Source of the DNA: Pseudoalteromonas atlantica
GTDB lineage: Bacteria; Pseudomonadota; Gammaproteobacteria; Enterobacterales; Alteromonadaceae
Assembly: GCA_007988745.1 (NCBI GenBank)
Contig: BJUT01000021.1
Coordinates: 1-60,194 of the forward strand
Direction: 5' to 3'
Length of the DNA: 60,194 nt
In this document: piece after piece, positions 44,202 through 54,232 of the stretch
How the letters are laid out: every line of letters starts with the position of its first letter
Numbering within the stretch: position 1 is the stretch's first letter
Translations under genes and position numbers: made by a program
The notes under the pieces: model-generated
Databases searched by the model: none
What the model was told of the DNA's origin: nothing
The model's input: only the letters and a program-made list of their open reading frames with translations

Positions 44202-45352
44202 ATGTTGAGCATAGCGTACGTTTAGCTTTTATTAATCACTATGGACGCGAAGCAGACTTTATAGTTAAAGCTCCTGGGCGTGTCAATTTAATTGGTGAAC
44301 ATACAGATTATAATGACGGGTTTGTATTACCTTGCGCTATTGAATACGCCACTTTTATTGCGGTGTCGGCGCGAGATGACGATAAAGTAAATGTACTTGC
44401 ACTAGATTGTAATAATCAAACAGATTCGTTTTTTATTAATACTGAGCTTAATAGCCACAGCACTCAAACGTGGAGTAACTACGTGCGCGGTGTAGTAAAT
44501 GAATTACAAAAAAGCGGCTATACACTAAGTGGTAGCGATATCTGTATCAGCGGTGATGTACCCCAGGGCGCAGGCCTTAGTTCTTCGGCCTCCCTTGAGG
44601 TGGGTATTACCTATGCGTTTAATCATTTATGTGATTTGTCTATTGAGCGAAAAGAGATAGCCAAAATTGCGCAAGCTGCAGAAAACAATTTTGTGGGATG
44701 CAACTGCGGGATAATGGATCAGCTTATTTCAGCATGTGGTAAGCGGGGGCAAGCACTGGGTATTGACTGCCGCTCACTTGATTTAATTGAAGTGGGTATT
44801 GACCCAAGCATGAGCATTTTGATGATTAACTCTAACGTTAAGCGTGGCTTGCTAGATAGCGAATACAACTTACGCCGCGAGCAGTGTTATGAAGGTGCTG
44901 AGGCCTTAGCTAAATCAAGCTTACGTGAGGTTAGTATTGAGGAGTTTGAGGCGCAAAAGCATACCTTAAAAGCAGATGTTGCAAAACGTGTTGAGCATAT
45001 AGTGTATGAAAATGCGCGAACTCTAGAGGCAATGGACGCGTTTAGTAATAACGACACCACAGCATTAAGCAAACTGATGATGCAAAGCCATGAATCCATG
45101 CGTGATTTGTTCGAAATCACGACACCAGAAATTGATTTTCTTGTGGATATTATTGCAAATGTAATTAATACATATGGCGGCGTAAGAATGACGGGCGGTG
45201 GTTTTGGTGGGTGTGTGGTTGCATTTGTTCCTAAGGTTTTAGTAAAGGATGTAATTTACGCTATTGAATCGCAGTACGAGCAGCAAACTGGATTAAAAGA
45301 AACAATATACACAAGCGTACCTTCAACAGGTGTATCACTTATTAGTGCATAA
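44198..45352 (+). CDS. galK: Galactokinase
   Basis: 384-residue GHMP kinase. Galactokinase signature [26 protein letters not shown] at about 24-49, the ATP loop [11 protein letters not shown], and C-terminal [13 protein letters not shown] are all present. It phosphorylates D-galactose at C1. Overlaps galT by four bases and is followed by galE after 10. Confidence 0.95.
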   Translation: MNVEHSVRLAFINHYGREADFIVKAPGRVNLIGEHTDYNDGFVLPCAIEYATFIAVSARDDDKVNVLALDCNNQTDSFFINTELNSHSTQTWSNYVRGVVNELQKSGYTLSGSDICISGDVPQGAGLSSSASLEVGITYAFNHLCDLSIERKEIAKIAQAAENNFVGCNCGIMDQLISACGKRGQALGIDCRSLDLIEVGIDPSMSILMINSNVKRGLLDSEYNLRREQCYEGAEALAKSSLREVSIEEFEAQKHTLKADVAKRVEHIVYENARTLEAMDAFSNNDTTALSKLMMQSHESMRDLFEITTPEIDFLVDIIANVINTYGGVRMTGGGFGGCVVAFVPKVLVKDVIYAIESQYEQQTGLKETIYTSVPSTGVSLISA

Positions 45353-45362
45353 GGAGAGCCAA

Positions 45363-46391
45363 ATGGACAAAGTACTGGTAACAGGTGGGGCGGGCTATAT
45401 TGGCAGCCACACTGTTTTAAGCTTATTAAGAGATGGTTTTGATGTAGTTGTAATAGATGATTTAAGTAACTCAAGTCGTGAAGCGCTTACTCGCGTAGAG
45501 GCCTTAGCAAAGCGCAAAGTAGAATTTATTCATGCTAGTTTACTCGATACTGACAAGTTATCTGCCACGTTTTGCGAGCACAAGTTTGATTCCGTTATTC
45601 ACTTTGCTGGCTTAAAAGCGGTTGGCGAATCAATAAAAAAACCACTTGAATATTACTATACCAACTTGGTATCTACCTTAAACTTATGCCAGTGCATGCT
45701 TAAATATAACGTTAATAAGCTAGTTTTTAGCTCTTCAGCTACGGTTTATGGTCAAGGTGCTTCTGTCCCGTATACCGATGATTTACCGCTTGGGCGCGCG
45801 GCAAGCCCATATGGGCAAACCAAAGTAATGATCGAACAAATTTTGCAAGAAATCGTTGCCTCTAACACAGCTCTCCAAGTGGCAAGTTTGCGATATTTTA
45901 ATCCTATAGGTGCAGATGTTAGCGGCCAAATAGGAGAAGACCCATTAGGCATTCCCAATAACTTAATGCCTTTTATTGCTCAGGTAGCTGTAGGTAAACT
46001 TGATAAACTCGCTATTTTTGGTGGTGATTATCCTACAGAAGATGGTACATGTGAACGTGACTATATACACGTTAGTGATTTAGCTAATGGTCATATTAAA
46101 GCTCTTAAGTGGCTTGGCGAGCAACACCACAGCTTATATGAAGCGTTTAACTTAGGCACTGGTATTCCTTATTCTGTGCTTGGCATAGTAAAAGCGTTTA
46201 TTGAACATACCGGAGTTGATATAAACTTTGAGATCGGAAAGCGCCGCGATGGCGACTTAGCATCTTTTTGGGCTGACTCATCTAAAGCCCAGTCTGTTTT
46301 AGGCTGGCAATGCAAATATACTCTCGAAGATATGATGAAAGATACATGGCGTTGGCAAAGCAATAATCCTAATGGCTATTTAGGTGTATAA
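45363..46391 (+). CDS. galE: UDP-glucose 4-epimerase
   Basis: 342-residue extended SDR. NAD motif VTGGAGYIGSH at the N-terminus, catalytic Ser-x-Tyr region FSSSATVYGQG and YGQTK (Tyr-x3-Lys). I start at ATG 45363, which has AAGGAGAG just upstream; an earlier in-frame ATG lies inside galK. It closes the Leloir set galT-galK-galE. Confidence 0.95.
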   Translation: MDKVLVTGGAGYIGSHTVLSLLRDGFDVVVIDDLSNSSREALTRVEALAKRKVEFIHASLLDTDKLSATFCEHKFDSVIHFAGLKAVGESIKKPLEYYYTNLVSTLNLCQCMLKYNVNKLVFSSSATVYGQGASVPYTDDLPLGRAASPYGQTKVMIEQILQEIVASNTALQVASLRYFNPIGADVSGQIGEDPLGIPNNLMPFIAQVAVGKLDKLAIFGGDYPTEDGTCERDYIHVSDLANGHIKALKWLGEQHHSLYEAFNLGTGIPYSVLGIVKAFIEHTGVDINFEIGKRRDGDLASFWADSSKAQSVLGWQCKYTLEDMMKDTWRWQSNNPNGYLGV

Positions 46392-46398
46392 CTCCCTT

Positions 46399-46421
46399 TT
46401 GTATAAACACTTTTTATACAA
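46399..46421 (+). terminator. Hairpin after galE
   Basis: 9-bp perfect stem TTGTATAAA / TTTATACAA with a CACTT loop and no U-tract. It may weakly separate galE from the PhoD-like gene, which starts 38 bases later without a visible promoter, or act as an RNA-processing hairpin. Confidence 0.45.
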
Positions 46422-46458
46422 CGCAGTTTAACTCACACGCAATAATACAGGTGATTAA

Positions 46459-48804
46459 ATGAAGCGTAGAAGTTTTTTAAAACTCAGTGCCGGCTTAATT
46501 GGCTCAAGTATGTTAAATGGCTGTGCTGGGCTATTTGCCTCCTACAGAGGAGATTTAGTATCAACAGCACCTATAGATAACAACATGCTGAGTAAGCAAG
46601 TATGGTTAGGAGCGCATTTTTGGGGAAACAGACTTCAAGATTGGCAGCGCGAAGGGAATGAGCTCATATGTATACGAGAAGGTAAAAGCTTTGAAGCACG
46701 CACCGTCTCGTTATTAACTAGGCAGCTCAATAGCTCTTTACAAAGCGCTCGCCTAAAAACCACCGTACGTAATTTAACCCCGGGTGAAAATGGGTTCTGT
46801 GGATTTTTACTTGGCGTTGGAAAAGGGGAGTTAACCGCTAAAGGAGCTGCAGTGGTTCAGCGAGCGGGAGGAGTCAATGGCGGGATAATTGCAGCATTTG
46901 AAAGCAGTGGTAAGCTTTCGTTTCGTCGCTTTGATGATGAAAATAAACCACTTAAATTTGAGACAATTAATAGAGACCTGTTCACCTTAAAGCAGTATCA
47001 AGATGGAAAGAAAATAACGCTTGATTGCCATATAGATCCCATAGAAAGCGAGTATTTTGATATACGTTTAGTGGCTACTGATGCACAGAGTGGTCAAGAG
47101 CTTGGTTTTGCTTTACTTCACAAAGTACCAAGCGAGCAATTACAAGGCGGCATTTCTTTATTAAGCTCCTCTGAACCCCTAGGAGATGGCGCGCGTTGGG
47201 GTTTTAGTGAGATTCAAACTGGTGGAGCAAAAATAACTAAAAATATTTGTAATACATTAGGACCCGTTGTAGGTTGCATGTATACAGTAAATAAGGAGGT
47301 ACTAAAGTTAACGTGCCAATTAATGCCGCTTGATACACAGGCTTTGCCATCCGTAAGCTTAGAATATAAAACGCAAGGTGATAAAAATTGGCGATTAGCT
47401 GCCAATGCAAAGATTGAAGATGGCTACGTAGCGCGCTTTAGAGTCACTGGCTGGGATTATTTGCACACTCACTCATACCGTATAGTTGACCCAAATAATG
47501 CGCGCGATAGTTTATACCACGGCACCGTGGCGAAGGACCCTCAAAATAGTAAAGAGTTTGCTATTGCACTGTATTCTTGCATTATACCTACATCGAAAAG
47601 CCTTGATAATACCTATTACACTAAGCTTATCGCCACAGAGCGAGAACTTGGACGCTACACTAAAGACAATATTTTATTTCCCCATACTGAACTGATAGAA
47701 AATACTGCTTATCATAATCCCGATATGTATGTCTTTTGTGGTGACCAATACTATGAAACTTACCCAACTCGGTATGGCCGCCACACACCTGATGCCAAGC
47801 TAGATACCCTATATAAATGGTATTTATGGTATTGGGCGTTTGCCGACAGCATAAAAGACAAACCAACCATCATCCTTGCTGATGACCACGACGTATTGCA
47901 AGGTAACTTGTGGGGAGATGGTGGTGAAAACTCAGATAAAGCAAAAGAAGAAGATGGTGGCTTTAAATGGGATAAAGATTTGATCAGAATGGTTTATCGC
48001 ATTCAACATGGGCATAACCCGGATCCGTACGACCCTACACCAATTAAATATGGCATTCCAGTGGCTTACGCCACATTTGAATATGGTGGAATTAGTTTTG
48101 CCATTGTAGAGGATCGTAAATTTAAATCTCCACCGGATTATAAAGCAGACAAACTTGCAACAACGGGTGAACTATTAGGTCAACGCCAAGAGGAATTTTT
48201 AAAAGCTTGGCAAAGCATGCACCCAGGTAAACCTAAAATTTGTATTACGGCATCAATATGGGGGTCACCACAGACAGATGAAAAAGGGGAAGCTCTTATT
48301 GACTTTGATTCAAATGGTTACCCAGCGGATGGTAGAACCAGGGCAGTTAAGTTGGTCAGTGAAGCCAATGCGTTGGTTATTGCCGGTGATCAGCATTTAG
48401 GCTTGTTAGCTTATCAAGGCATTGAAGATTACGATGATGGTAGTTTATTTTTTGCCGGTCCTGCCAGTGCCGCATTTTGGCAGCGTTGGTTTGAGCCTAA
48501 ACCAGCGCTCACAAATCAACGCAATAAGGATAGAAATACGGGAGAATTTATTGATACCTTTGGTAATAAAATGCGTGTATTAGCGGTGGCAAATCCAAAA
48601 ATTAGCCACCTAGAGTTTGCTAAACAAAATAACAGCTGGGGCAAATTTTTGGCCGACCGAGAGCTCAAAAGTGAAGGCTATGGCATTATCAAGGTCAATC
48701 ACAAGCAGCAACACTATCAATTAGAGTGTTGGGAGTGGCGCACCGACCCTGCAACGGGTAAACAATTTGCAGGTTGGCCTTATGTTAAAAAATTTAACAA
48801 ATAA
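46459..48804 (+). CDS. Tat-exported PhoD-like metallophosphatase-fold lipoprotein (1)
   Basis: 781 residues with a twin-arginine signal (MKRRSFLKLSAG) and lipobox LNGC. A long N-terminal beta-rich region (about 35-370) resembles a lectin-like/laminin G plus fibronectin-like arrangement and is not part of classical PhoD. The C-terminal half (about 375-781) is the PhoD metallophosphatase fold with GDQYYE (about 428), ADDHDVLQGN (about 474-483) and GDQHLG (about 643). PhoD proteins hydrolyse phosphodiesters using Fe/Ca, but phosphate is not a known agar substituent. The Tat route suits a metal-loaded enzyme. It sits behind the galactose operon with no clear promoter of its own. Confidence 0.83.
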   Translation: MKRRSFLKLSAGLIGSSMLNGCAGLFASYRGDLVSTAPIDNNMLSKQVWLGAHFWGNRLQDWQREGNELICIREGKSFEARTVSLLTRQLNSSLQSARLKTTVRNLTPGENGFCGFLLGVGKGELTAKGAAVVQRAGGVNGGIIAAFESSGKLSFRRFDDENKPLKFETINRDLFTLKQYQDGKKITLDCHIDPIESEYFDIRLVATDAQSGQELGFALLHKVPSEQLQGGISLLSSSEPLGDGARWGFSEIQTGGAKITKNICNTLGPVVGCMYTVNKEVLKLTCQLMPLDTQALPSVSLEYKTQGDKNWRLAANAKIEDGYVARFRVTGWDYLHTHSYRIVDPNNARDSLYHGTVAKDPQNSKEFAIALYSCIIPTSKSLDNTYYTKLIATERELGRYTKDNILFPHTELIENTAYHNPDMYVFCGDQYYETYPTRYGRHTPDAKLDTLYKWYLWYWAFADSIKDKPTIILADDHDVLQGNLWGDGGENSDKAKEEDGGFKWDKDLIRMVYRIQHGHNPDPYDPTPIKYGIPVAYATFEYGGISFAIVEDRKFKSPPDYKADKLATTGELLGQRQEEFLKAWQSMHPGKPKICITASIWGSPQTDEKGEALIDFDSNGYPADGRTRAVKLVSEANALVIAGDQHLGLLAYQGIEDYDDGSLFFAGPASAAFWQRWFEPKPALTNQRNKDRNTGEFIDTFGNKMRVLAVANPKISHLEFAKQNNSWGKFLADRELKSEGYGIIKVNHKQQHYQLECWEWRTDPATGKQFAGWPYVKKFNK

Positions 48805-48865
48805 TTTAACTGACTTTATAAATAACGTTGAATCCCTTTAATTTAGCGAAACCGTGATAAAGAGT

Positions 48866-48898
48866 GCGAAGCAAGCGTGAAAGCAGCTTCGCTTTTTT
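48866..48898 (+). terminator. Terminator after PhoD-like gene 1
   Basis: Stem GCGAAGC / GCTTCGC with a 13-base loop and TTTTTT, 61 bases after the stop; it closes the transporter-to-PhoD unit. Confidence 0.85.
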
Positions 48899-48912
48899 AG
48901 AATTAACTTTAT

Positions 48913-48938
48913 ATTGTTAACAAAATACAGTTGACAAT
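48913..48938. promoter_or_regulatory. Regulon operator site 10, double
   Basis: ATTGTTAACAAA (11 of 12) at 48913-48924 followed by ACAGTTGACAAT (9 of 12) at 48927-48938, 75 bases before TonB receptor 2. TTGACA in the second copy plus TATGTT 18 bases downstream could be its promoter. Confidence 0.7.
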
Positions 48939-49012
48939 GAGTTGCTGTTCATACTATGTTTACAAAATAACAATCTGACAACATAATAAATCCTTCAACA
49001 GGGAACACACAC

Positions 49013-52000
49013 ATGACGATAATAAAGAAGACATTTAAACTCAGCGCATTGACAGCAGCGCTATTTGCTTCGAATTTGATTTATGCACAACAACAAGAAG
49101 ATGAAAAAACAAAAGCTGAAGATGATATTGAAATTATTGAAGTAAGTGGATTAGCTGCAAGTGTAAAAAATCAATTAATGATAAACGTTTTGCTGAAAAC
49201 GTAGTTGATTCAATTAACGCTGAGGATATTGGTAAATCGACAGACCAAAACATTGCCGATGCACTCTCACGTGTAACGGGTGTGTCAGTACAGACAGTAG
49301 ATGGTGAAGGCGCACGAGTGACTGTTCGTGGTGCTAACTCTCAGCAAAATAATATTAGTATGAATGGTGTACAGCTCGGCTCAACGGGCTATAGCCAAGG
49401 TGTCGATTTATCTCAGTACTCATCAGATATCTTATCAAAAATCGAAGTCGTAAAGACCCCAAGTGCAGATCATGAAGAAGGTGCATTAGGTGCGAATATT
49501 AATTTGACCACAACCAAGCCACTTGATTTAAATTATGAAATAAACACCATGACGCTTGAAGGTCGTTATAACGACTTATCAGAAGAAGATAACTATAAAG
49601 TCTCGGGCACATTTTCAAGAAAATTCTTTGACGATACTTTTGGTTTTGTTTTTACGGCTGTCAAAGAAACCAATGCGTATCGTAAAGATCAATACTCTGC
49701 AACACAGTGGTTTGCAACAGAGTCGCCTCTTGCAACAGATACCAACGGTAATATTGTCGAAAATGTTGTAGGTATAGCGCCTCAAACAACGCAATATGAA
49801 TACCATGAAAGTGAAAGTAATAGAACTAATTTTAATATCGGATTGCAGTGGATAGCTTCAGAAAAAACGGAGTTTAATTTTAATGCGATTATCGGTAACC
49901 AAGATATAAAAAACTCAATGCATGGCATTAATACTCGCTCGAATCAGTATGGAAACTTAGTGGAAGGTGTTGATCCAGGCTTAGGTGGCACAGGTCCTGC
50001 TATATTCACAGATCCAGAAGCAGATTGGCGTACCATTGATTTAGAAACCAATACATTCACAAAATTTGTAAATCGTTTTGGAGATGGTGGCTTAGTACAA
50101 TCTGAAGGTGATTTTGAAAACAAGAATCAAATATTCTCTTTAGATATGAAGCATAATTTTAGTGACTCCTTGACTATGGATGCGGGTGTTGGTTACTCAA
50201 AAACAGAGCAAATTCCAAATAACTCTGTGTATGTGGCATTACAAAATTTTGGCAATATTAATGCGTGGATAATAAATAACGTACCGCCAGAAGATATAGA
50301 GCCTGTGGGCTATGATTGTACCAGTAGCTCGGTATGTACTTTAGTTTCAGGTGAGGGTTTAATTGATTATGGCCCAAATGATAACTTTGGTGATCCTCTA
50401 AATGTGTGGGATAACTATAGTACAACCGGCTTTAACCCGGATGAGTTAAGAGCCCAGCATCTTTCATATATGAGCCGTACATTAAATGAAGTTGAAGATA
50501 CACAAAAATCATTATTTATCGACTTTGACTACGTGCTTGATTCAGATAATTTTCGTTCGATTGAGTTTGGTGCTAAGTGGTCTAATCGTACTAAGTATGT
50601 CGATGCGCAAGTAGGTTCATTTAGTACGGTAGGTGAAGGGGTCGTAGTATTGAATCCTTACACTGGCAATCCTGCAGTACTGGGAAGCGGCTTGCGTGAT
50701 ATTACTGGGGAAATGATAACCGATGGTGGAGAATTCCCTGTTGATGACTTTATGGCGGGCCTTGGCTATGGCCGTGATAGCATTACAGATGGTTGGAATC
50801 AGTTTTCAGCATTTAAGGCATTTGAAGTTGCTCAAGGTAGTAGCGAAGTTGCATTTAATACAGATGATTCAAATACCCGTAATACAGAATTAGATAATTT
50901 AGCGCTCTATACAAAGCTAAACTTTGAGTTAATGGACGGCAAGATTACTGGTGATGTGGGTGTTCGCTATGTGAGAACTGAAGTTGAAGTACAAGGCGCT
51001 TCAGGTGTGCAATTTGCGTTTGACCCGTCAAATGCTGGTCGCTTAATGGACCCATTTAAATTAGCTGAGTTACGTGATACCAGCCTACCACTATGTGAAG
51101 CTACGCGTTTTTATGGTACTAACTATGATGAAGAAGCACGCTGGTCACGGGTTGATGGTTTAGGTTATGATACATTAGGTACAAATGACAAAACAGATGA
51201 TGTTGTTATTGCTGACCAAGGTGCATGCCATGATCCAAATGCTATTCAAGGTAATCCGAATGAATCTGAATGGTGGTTATGGCGTCATTCTGATGTATCA
51301 ACAGAGAAGAACTATGTGTATGGCGAACGCAAGTTTGATGAAAATGGTAATTTATTACCAACTGAGGACCGAAGCTTACGTTCTTTCAGTGTAACTGATG
51401 AGCACGAGTATGATGTATTTTTACCAAGCTTAAATGTTAATTACTTATACAGTGAAGACACTATTATTCGGTTCGCGGCATCAAAAACCATGGCACGCCC
51501 ACAAATTGATTCGCTTCGCCCTGGCTTTAAAGTATCCGAAACCCAATGGGGCGGCGATAATCGTAATAACTCGATCACCCTGACTAACCCTAAGCTAGAT
51601 CCCTTAGAGTCAATTAACCTCGATTTATCTTATGAGTGGTATTTTAATGACTCAGGTTTATTAGCGGCTACTTTATTTTATAAAGATATGACGAACTTTG
51701 AAGAGTCAGAAACTATCGTTACTTACATGGATGATTTACGTGATGTAGGTTTAACAGAAGGCGAAACCTATGATCCAAATGATCTCGTACTGATTGCTGG
51801 TCAAGATAGCTTAGAAGGGTGTATGCCTAAGCGCTTTCAAGGTAGCACAGATTATCAAGAAGATTGGATGTACTCAGGTGATTTAGAGCAAATGTGTGCC
51901 AAGTTTAATACAACACGTATTAAAAATGGTAAAGGTGCATCAATCAAAGGTCTTGAATTACAGTACATGCAAACATATGACTCACTCCCTGGGATTTGGT

Positions 52001-52479
52001 CTGGTTTAGGTCTACAGGCTAACTATACATATCAAGACAGTGAATATGAGCAAGAAGTGTCGTCAATTGACAGTAATATCAAAGCTCCATCACTTGCGGT
52101 GGCTTATACCCCTGAGCATAGCTACAACTTAACCGGCTTTTGGGAGAAAAACGGTCACCAGTTACGTTTATCGTATCAAGGTACAACTGATCAGTTAGTT
52201 CAACGCTCATGGGAGAATGGTTCGCTTTGGGAAGAAGGCCGTCAAACACTTGATTTCTCAGCTAGTTATAAAGTGAATGATAATATCAGTGTTTCTATTC
52301 AAGTCGCTAACCTAACAGATGAAGGCGTTAGACAATATTTCACTAGCCGTTTCTTACAAGCGGGTGGTGTAACCTTTGATGAAGGGAGCCCACTTGAAGG
52401 TGAAGCCACTAAATCACGTACGGTTTATCAATACCATACCGGACGTACATTTAGACTTAATACCCGTATTAATTTCTAA
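49013..52479 (+). pseudogene. TonB-dependent receptor 2, frameshifted near the N-terminus
   Basis: A receptor of about 1,155 residues if in frame. The signal peptide (LFASNLIYA) and TonB box region (IEIIEVSGLAASVK) lie in the first frame, which stops at 49204. The plug (SINAEDIGKSTDQNIADALSRVTGVSVQTVDGEG) and the whole barrel, ending RTFRLNTRINF, are in another frame. Restoring one A in the six-A run at 49165-49170 rejoins them, giving SVKKSINDKRFAENVVDS. The rest is intact over more than 1,000 codons, so the lesion is recent, phase-variable, or a sequencing error. With GH50 copies around, it is probably the second agar-oligosaccharide receptor. Confidence 0.85.
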
Positions 52480-52498
52480 CTATTTTGCCTAAGTACGT

Positions 52499-52526
52499 AG
52501 CCCGCAGTATTGCTGCGGGTTTTTTG
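52499..52526 (+). terminator. Terminator after TonB receptor 2
   Basis: Stem AGCCCGCAG / CTGCGGGTT with a short TATTG loop and six Ts, 20 bases after the stop. Confidence 0.88.
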
Positions 52527-52552
52527 GTTTAGTTATAAAAAATAGGGTTGTA

Positions 52553-53805
52553 ATGTTTTATCAAATGAAATTAATGATGCGTGCGACAATAATGTCATTT
52601 ATCTTTGTCGCGTCGATTAACGCGCAGATTGAGCAGCTGCAAGTTTACGGTAATTATTATCCCGTAAAAGCAAATCAAAAACCGAGTTCACTATTCGTAC
52701 TCGAAAAGAGCCAAATAGACACTATCGCAGGGTTGTCGGCACTCGATATATTAACCTTGGTGCCAGGAATTCGAGTTGAAAAATCAGGTGTAAGCCAAGA
52801 AATTTTTTACGTGGTGCTGAAACAAACTTCGTTATTGTTCAGATAGATGGGGTGCAAATAAATAACCCATTGGACAGTCGTGGCGGCAGTTTTGATTTAG
52901 GTACGCTATCGAAAGACTTGATTCAACGTGTAGAAGTGATTAAAGGCGCACAATCGTCAATTTATGGTTCTGATGCCATTGCTGGTGTGATCAATTTTAT
53001 TACCTATGATGCTGATGCCAGTAACACCTTGGTTTCGGCCGGTGCCTTTGATAATGGTTCACAAACCGCGACGGCGACAGTCGCGTTCGATAGCGCAGAA
53101 ATAGGTGTAACGGCAATCAATAGTGACGACTCGACTACTGGTGATGAGCAAGAATCTATTGAACTGAATGCACACAGTGTCATTAGATATAATAACGACA
53201 GTGAGACTAAGTTGAGTGTTCGTTTCAGCGATTATCAACAAAAAGCGCTTGCAGACCAAAGTGGCGGCATTTTATATGCTCAAGACTCGATAAAAGATGA
53301 CAAACAAGGCCAAGTATATTCAGGTAGTGTACGTCATAATCAAGTGCTTTCACAAAGTCATAAGTTAGCATTGCAGGCAGAAGTTTTCAGCTCGTCAGAT
53401 AGTTTAAAATCACCAGGTATAGCACCTTATTTTTCAGCGCCACCAAGCTACTCTGAGAACGACTACTCGTACTACAAATTACGATTTTTAAATGGGTTGC
53501 AGTTTAACCATGCTCTGGTCACTGTGGGTATTGATTTTAAATCAGAATCGGGTGAAACCAACGGCAGTACGCAAATGCATACCTTTACTGATATGGGACA
53601 AATGGTTGTGTTTGATCTGCCTAGCGAATATGACATAGATAGAGAAAACCTCGCAGGCTTTGTAGATGCCAAGTGGCAAGTGGATAGATTAACGGTTTTC
53701 TCAGGTATTAGATACGACAACACCAAAGATTTTGGTAATCAAACGACATGGAAATTAGGCGCAAATTATGAATTCAATGAGCAAGTGTTTGCCAATTTTA
53801 ACTGT
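52553..53805 (+). pseudogene. TonB-dependent receptor 3 (BtuB-like), frameshifted and truncated
   Basis: N-terminal two-thirds of a smaller BtuB/vitamin B12-type receptor: signal peptide, QLQVYGNYYPVKA box, plug with LSALDILTLVPGIRVEKSG and RVEVIKGAQSSIYGSDAIAGVINF, then barrel strands up to LGANYEFNEQVFANFN. A single T missing from the six-T run at 52803-52808 breaks the plug (QEIFLRGAETNFV when restored). The barrel's last strands are gone: the sequence passes directly into a ThuA-domain tail near 53795. Two independent lesions make this a true pseudogene. Confidence 0.85.
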
Positions 53806-54004
53806 GTTAGCAAGTGCATTTGACGATAAAAAATTCAATGGATTTGGACGCCATGAGCTTGTGCTGATGACGGTCAAGTATCATCAAGGTCGAGTGTTTC
53901 ACACGACGTTAGGGCATGGCATTGAAGTATTCGAAGATGAGCACTTTATAAATGTTATGCGCCGTGGGGTGGAATGGGCAGCGACAGGCAAGGTAAAAGA
54001 TTAA
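53790..54004 (+). pseudogene. ThuA-domain protein, C-terminal fragment
   Basis: About 70 residues, VLASAFDDKKFNGFGRHELVLMTVKYHQGRVFHTTLGHGIEVFEDEHF...RGVEWAATGKV, matching the end of ThuA (trehalose-utilisation/GATase-like) proteins, which are common in marine polysaccharide loci. The N-terminal part is missing, lost with the receptor barrel in one deletion. An ATG at 53768 belongs to the receptor in another frame and is not a genuine start. Confidence 0.75.
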
Positions 54005-54211
54005 GCCAATGCATTGATTATGAAATCCAAATTAAAATATTTGATGATATTTACCTTGTTGCATTAACAAAGGCTCAGCGTAATTTTTATTTGCTTAATA
54101 GAGACTTAACTATTATCAATAATCGACATCATTGCTTTGAAGGTACTTCAAATTTAAGTTGGAAAAAGTGATAACCCTTATGGGATAAAACAGCTGTTAA
54201 ATATTATAAAA

Positions 54212-54230
54212 CCCCAAAATTGGGGCTTTT
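54212..54230. terminator. Bidirectional terminator, ThuA remnant / FG-GAP gene
   Basis: Stem CCCCAA / TTGGGG with a two-base loop, followed by CTTTTT on the plus strand and TTTTATAAT on the minus, between convergent units. Confidence 0.75.
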
Positions 54231-54232
54231 TA

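Noticed and set aside
53974..54171. 65-codon frame after the ThuA fragment
   Set aside because: No start context and no recognisable family; probably residual noncoding DNA after the deletion.
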